Shown: piece by piece, positions 5,152 through 7,416 of the stretch | Position numbering within the stretch: the first letter of the stretch is position 1 | Layout of the letters: every line of letters starts with the position of its first letter | Source of the DNA: Fimenecus sp964614605 | GTDB lineage: Bacteria > Bacillota > Clostridia > Oscillospirales > Acutalibacteraceae | Direction of reading: 5' to 3' | Length of the DNA: 7,416 nt | Assembly (NCBI GenBank): GCA_964614605.1 | Contig: CAZTLU010000071.1 | Coordinates: 1-7,416 of the forward strand | Position numbers and translations under genes: made by a program | Notes under the pieces: generated by a model | Told to the model about the DNA's origin: nothing | The model's database searches: none | The model's input: only the letters and a program-made list of their open reading frames with translations

Positions 5152-6324
5152 ATGAATTTAGAAAATATAAAAAATTCGGCGGATAATTCCTTAATGCCCA
5201 CTTATGCGCATTTCCCCGTTTCAATTGAAAAGGGCAACGGCGCAACATTTATTGACAGTGAGGGCAATGAGGTTATCGACTTTGGCTCGGGTATCGGCGT
5301 AAATTCTCTCGGTTATAATAACAATGGCTGGATGAATGCCGTTACCGAACAGCTTAAAAAGGTTCAGCACACATCAAATCTTTACTACAACTCAACAGTT
5401 GCAGAGTGTGCCGAAAAGCTTTGCAAAAAGACGGGCTTTGACCGTGTTTTTCTCTGCAATTCCGGTGCTGAGGCTAACGAGTGTGCAATTAAACTCGCAA
5501 GAAAATACAGTTACGATAAATACGGCGAAAACCGTTACAATATAATTACTTTGGTGAACTCCTTCCACGGCAGAACAATGGCAACAATTACTGCAACAGG
5601 ACAAGAGCATTACCACAAGTTTTTCAATCCATTCGTACAGGGCTTCAAGTATGTTGAGTCCGGCAATACAGAAGAATTCTTAAAAAATGCAGACGATACG
5701 GTTTGCGCAATAATTCTTGAGGTTGTTCAGGGCGAGGGCGGAGTAGTCCCCACAGATTTTGAATATCTTAAAACCGTAGAAAAGGTTTGCAAAGAAAAGG
5801 ATATTCTTCTCATTATTGACGAAGTTCAGACCGGTATGGGCAGAACAGGCAAGCTGTTCGCATACGAATACGCGGGAATTTCACCCGATGTTGTAACATC
5901 TGCAAAGGGTATCGGCAACGGACTTCCTATGGGCGCTTGCCTTTGTACAGAAAAATGTGCAAATGTACTTACTGCTGGTACTCACGGAACAACCTTCGGC
6001 GGAAATCCCGTGGCTTGCGCAGGTGCAAGTTATATTCTCGACACATTGACTGACGAGTTCCTCAATGAAGTTGCAGAAAAAGGGGAGTACATAAGAAATG
6101 AACTTCTCAAAATTGACGAGGTAAACTCCGTCAGCGGTCTCGGAATGATGGTCGGTATAGAGCTCAAAACCAAAAACGCAGGCGAAATCGCAAAAAAATG
6201 CAGTGAGAACGGACTTTTAATTCTCACCGCAAAAAATAAATTGAGAATGTTACCGCCCTTGGTAATAACAAAGGACGAAATCGACAAAGGTCTTAAAATT
6301 CTTGAAAAATTCCTTAAGGAGTAA
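5152..6324 (+). CDS. argD: Acetylornithine aminotransferase
   Basis: PLP-dependent class III aminotransferase that converts N-acetylglutamate semialdehyde to N-acetylornithine with glutamate as donor; some members also act in lysine synthesis. From the ATG at 5152 the protein has 390 residues, the usual length. Motifs: DFGSGIGVNSLGY (43-55), SGAEANE (104-110, PLP phosphate binding), FHGRT (138-142), IIDEVQTGMGRTG (221-233, with Asp223 contacting the PLP ring nitrogen), TSAKGIGNGLPMGA (249-262, with Schiff-base Lys252) and GTTFGGNP (279-286). It is set between argB (stop-start overlap or 11-nt gap, depending on the start) and argF (5-nt gap). Specificity for acetylornithine over ornithine or GABA rests mainly on its place in the operon. 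No defects are seen. Confidence 0.95.
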   Translation: MNLENIKNSADNSLMPTYAHFPVSIEKGNGATFIDSEGNEVIDFGSGIGVNSLGYNNNGWMNAVTEQLKKVQHTSNLYYNSTVAECAEKLCKKTGFDRVFLCNSGAEANECAIKLARKYSYDKYGENRYNIITLVNSFHGRTMATITATGQEHYHKFFNPFVQGFKYVESGNTEEFLKNADDTVCAIILEVVQGEGGVVPTDFEYLKTVEKVCKEKDILLIIDEVQTGMGRTGKLFAYEYAGISPDVVTSAKGIGNGLPMGACLCTEKCANVLTAGTHGTTFGGNPVACAGASYILDTLTDEFLNEVAEKGEYIRNELLKIDEVNSVSGLGMMVGIELKTKNAGEIAKKCSENGLLILTAKNKLRMLPPLVITKDEIDKGLKILEKFLKE

Positions 6325-6329
6325 TAATT

Positions 6330-7241
6330 ATGAAACATCTTTTAAGTATGCTGGCTCTCACAACTGAAGAGATTACAGAAATTCTCAACCTTGCAGACCA
6401 GCTTAAATATGAAACAAAGAACAATATTAAGCATCATCGTCTTGAGGGTCAGACTTTGGGTATGATTTTCCAGAAGTCCTCAACAAGAACCCGTGTTTCA
6501 TTTGAAACAGGTATGTATCAGCTTGGCGGTCAGGCGCTTTTCCTCTCAAACCGTGATTTGCAGATTGGCCGTGGCGAACCCATTCAGGATACTGCCCGCG
6601 TTCTATCTCGTTATCTCGACGGTATTATGATTAGAACCTTCGAGCAGAGCGAGGTTGAAAATCTTGCAAAATACGGCTCAATCCCCATAATCAACGGTCT
6701 TACAGATTTCTGCCATCCCTGTCAGGTGCTTGCAGATTTAATGACTGTCCGTGAGCATAAGGGCCACCTTGACGGACTTAAAATGGTTTATATCGGTGAC
6801 GGCAACAATATGGCAAACTCACTTATCGTCGGCGGACTTAAAACAGGTATGACTGTATCAGTTGCTTGCCCCGAGGGTTATGACCCCGATAAGAAGGTTC
6901 TTGATTTTGCAAATGCTAACGGCGGATTTTCACTTCACCGCGACCCGATGGAAGCTTGTCAGGGTGCAGATGTAATCTTTACAGATGTCTGGGCATCAAT
7001 GGGTCAGGAACAGGAAGCCGCAGAACGCAGAAAGGTATTCCAGGGCGTTTATCAGATTAATCATAAGCTTTTAGGCGTTGCAAACAGCGGTTGCATGGTT
7101 CAGCATTGCTTGCCTGCTCACCGTGGCGAAGAAATCACCGAAGAAGTGTTTGAGGCATACGCCGACCAGATTTTCGACGAGGCAGAAAACAGACTTCACG
7201 CACAAAAGGCTGTTATGGTTACATTAATGGAAAGAAAATAA
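6330..7241 (+). CDS. argF: Ornithine carbamoyltransferase (anabolic)
   Basis: Joins ornithine and carbamoyl phosphate to give citrulline; cytoplasmic, usually a trimer. The 303-residue chain is typical. It has the carbamoyl-phosphate motif STRTR (51-55, in FQKSSTRTRVSFE), FCHPCQVLADL (127-137), the hinge GDGNNMANS (156-164), the ornithine loop DVWASMGQE (219-227) and HCLPAHRGEE (259-268) with the conserved HCLP. The DVWASMGQE and HCLP pair supports ornithine rather than aspartate or acetylornithine as substrate. AAGGAG (6316-6321) lies inside the last codons of argD, 8 nt before the ATG. The biosynthetic role is assigned from the operon: no arginine deiminase or carbamate kinase is present. 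It is the last gene of the operon in view, followed by two hairpins and a converging gene. Confidence 0.96.
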   Translation: MKHLLSMLALTTEEITEILNLADQLKYETKNNIKHHRLEGQTLGMIFQKSSTRTRVSFETGMYQLGGQALFLSNRDLQIGRGEPIQDTARVLSRYLDGIMIRTFEQSEVENLAKYGSIPIINGLTDFCHPCQVLADLMTVREHKGHLDGLKMVYIGDGNNMANSLIVGGLKTGMTVSVACPEGYDPDKKVLDFANANGGFSLHRDPMEACQGADVIFTDVWASMGQEQEAAERRKVFQGVYQINHKLLGVANSGCMVQHCLPAHRGEEITEEVFEAYADQIFDEAENRLHAQKAVMVTLMERK

Positions 7242-7258
7242 TTCAATTTTAAAATAAG

Positions 7259-7290
7259 GTGTTTTTCGTAATACCGCTTGCGAAAAACAT
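7259..7290. repeat. Hairpin just after argF
   Basis: TGTTTTTCG (7260-7268) and CGAAAAACA (7281-7289) are perfect complements. The stem extends inward through a T-G wobble and two A-T pairs, leaving a 6-nt loop (7272-7277). No T-run follows on the plus strand. On the minus strand a fairly T-rich stretch follows. It could be a transcript 3'-end stabiliser, a backup terminator for the minus-strand gene, or a small repeat unit. Confidence 0.55.
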
Positions 7291-7305
7291 GTATCAACAA
7301 AATAA

Positions 7306-7334
7306 GGGACGATGCCCAGTGTGAGCATCGTCCC
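7306..7334. terminator. Probable bidirectional intrinsic terminator
   Basis: GGGACGATGC (7306-7315) and GCATCGTCCC (7325-7334) form a perfect 10-bp stem with a 9-nt loop. On the minus strand it is followed by TTATTTTGTTG, a good U-tract for the minus-strand gene that stops 8 nt before it. On the plus strand it is followed by a weaker T-rich run (AATGTTTATTATTC) that could end the arg transcript. Its place between converging genes fits a shared terminator. Confidence 0.8.
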
Positions 7335-7342
7335 AATGTTTA

Positions 7343-7416
7343 TTATTCTTCAATTTCCTTAAGCATCTGGTCAAGCATAATAAGACATCTCGGCACATGG
7401 AACGGTCCTTTAAAGG
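7343..7416 (-). CDS. C-terminal end of an unidentified converging gene (partial)
   Basis: On the minus strand an open frame enters from the right window edge and ends at TAA (7343-7345). The visible 23 residues start FKGPFHVPRC and end LDQMLKEIEE. The acidic helical end and the strong terminator 8 nt past the stop make a real gene likely. The fragment is too short for me to assign a family. Confidence 0.6.
   Translation of the reverse strand, partial: FKGPFHVPRCLIMLDQMLKEIEE

Noticed and set aside
5336..5616. Open frames of 69 and 74 codons inside argD on both strands
   Set aside because: Out of frame with argD, which has all expected motifs through this stretch; no independent support.
1..7416. 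tRNA, rRNA, riboswitch or T-box leader
   Set aside because: No cloverleaf, T-box motif or riboswitch core was recognised in any gap. The operon's own promoter and leader probably lie upstream of the window.

Overview
The window is most of an arginine biosynthesis operon from a low-to-moderate G+C Gram-positive bacterium. The likely source is a gut-type Clostridia member (Ruminococcaceae/Oscillospiraceae-like). The grounds are strong AGGAG/AGGTGA Shine-Dalgarno sites, the codon style, and structured intergenic repeats of a kind I recall from such genomes; the assignment is an inference, not a database match.

Layout, all arg genes on the + strand: the end of a structured repeat (1-23), argH (49-1419), a 160-base gap holding two inverted structured repeats (1437-1542), argC (1580-2512), a short gap with a GC-rich hairpin (2525-2544), argJ (2560-3789), a small DUF559/Vsr-like nuclease gene (3857-4255) framed by the same repeat types, argB (4277-5140), argD (5152-6324) and argF (6330-7241). 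After argF come a hairpin (7259-7290), a strong inverted repeat that looks like a bidirectional terminator (7306-7334), and the last 23 codons of a converging minus-strand gene.

Pathway: ArgJ moves acetyl groups from N-acetylornithine to glutamate, ArgB phosphorylates N-acetylglutamate, ArgC reduces the phosphate, ArgD transaminates the semialdehyde, ArgJ releases ornithine, ArgF makes citrulline, and ArgH completes arginine after ArgG. ArgG is absent from the window and may lie upstream. This is the acetyl-recycling route, so no separate argA is needed. ArgB carries the N-terminal extension typical of arginine-inhibited kinases.

The notable part is not the pathway but what interrupts it. 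Two related repeat ends, called here A (48-49 nt, ending GAGGGAGG) and B (43-44 nt, ending GAGGGAGC), each fold into two successive hairpins. In one place an inverted A/B pair encloses the DUF559 nuclease gene; in another the same A/B pair, in opposite orientation, encloses only 15 nt. The A end supplies the nuclease gene's ribosome binding site and the B end encodes its C-terminal tail. This resembles a REPIN/RAYT arrangement or a MITE with its parent element, but with a PD-(D/E)XK-type nuclease instead of a Y1 transposase. Mobility is an inference from a single window.
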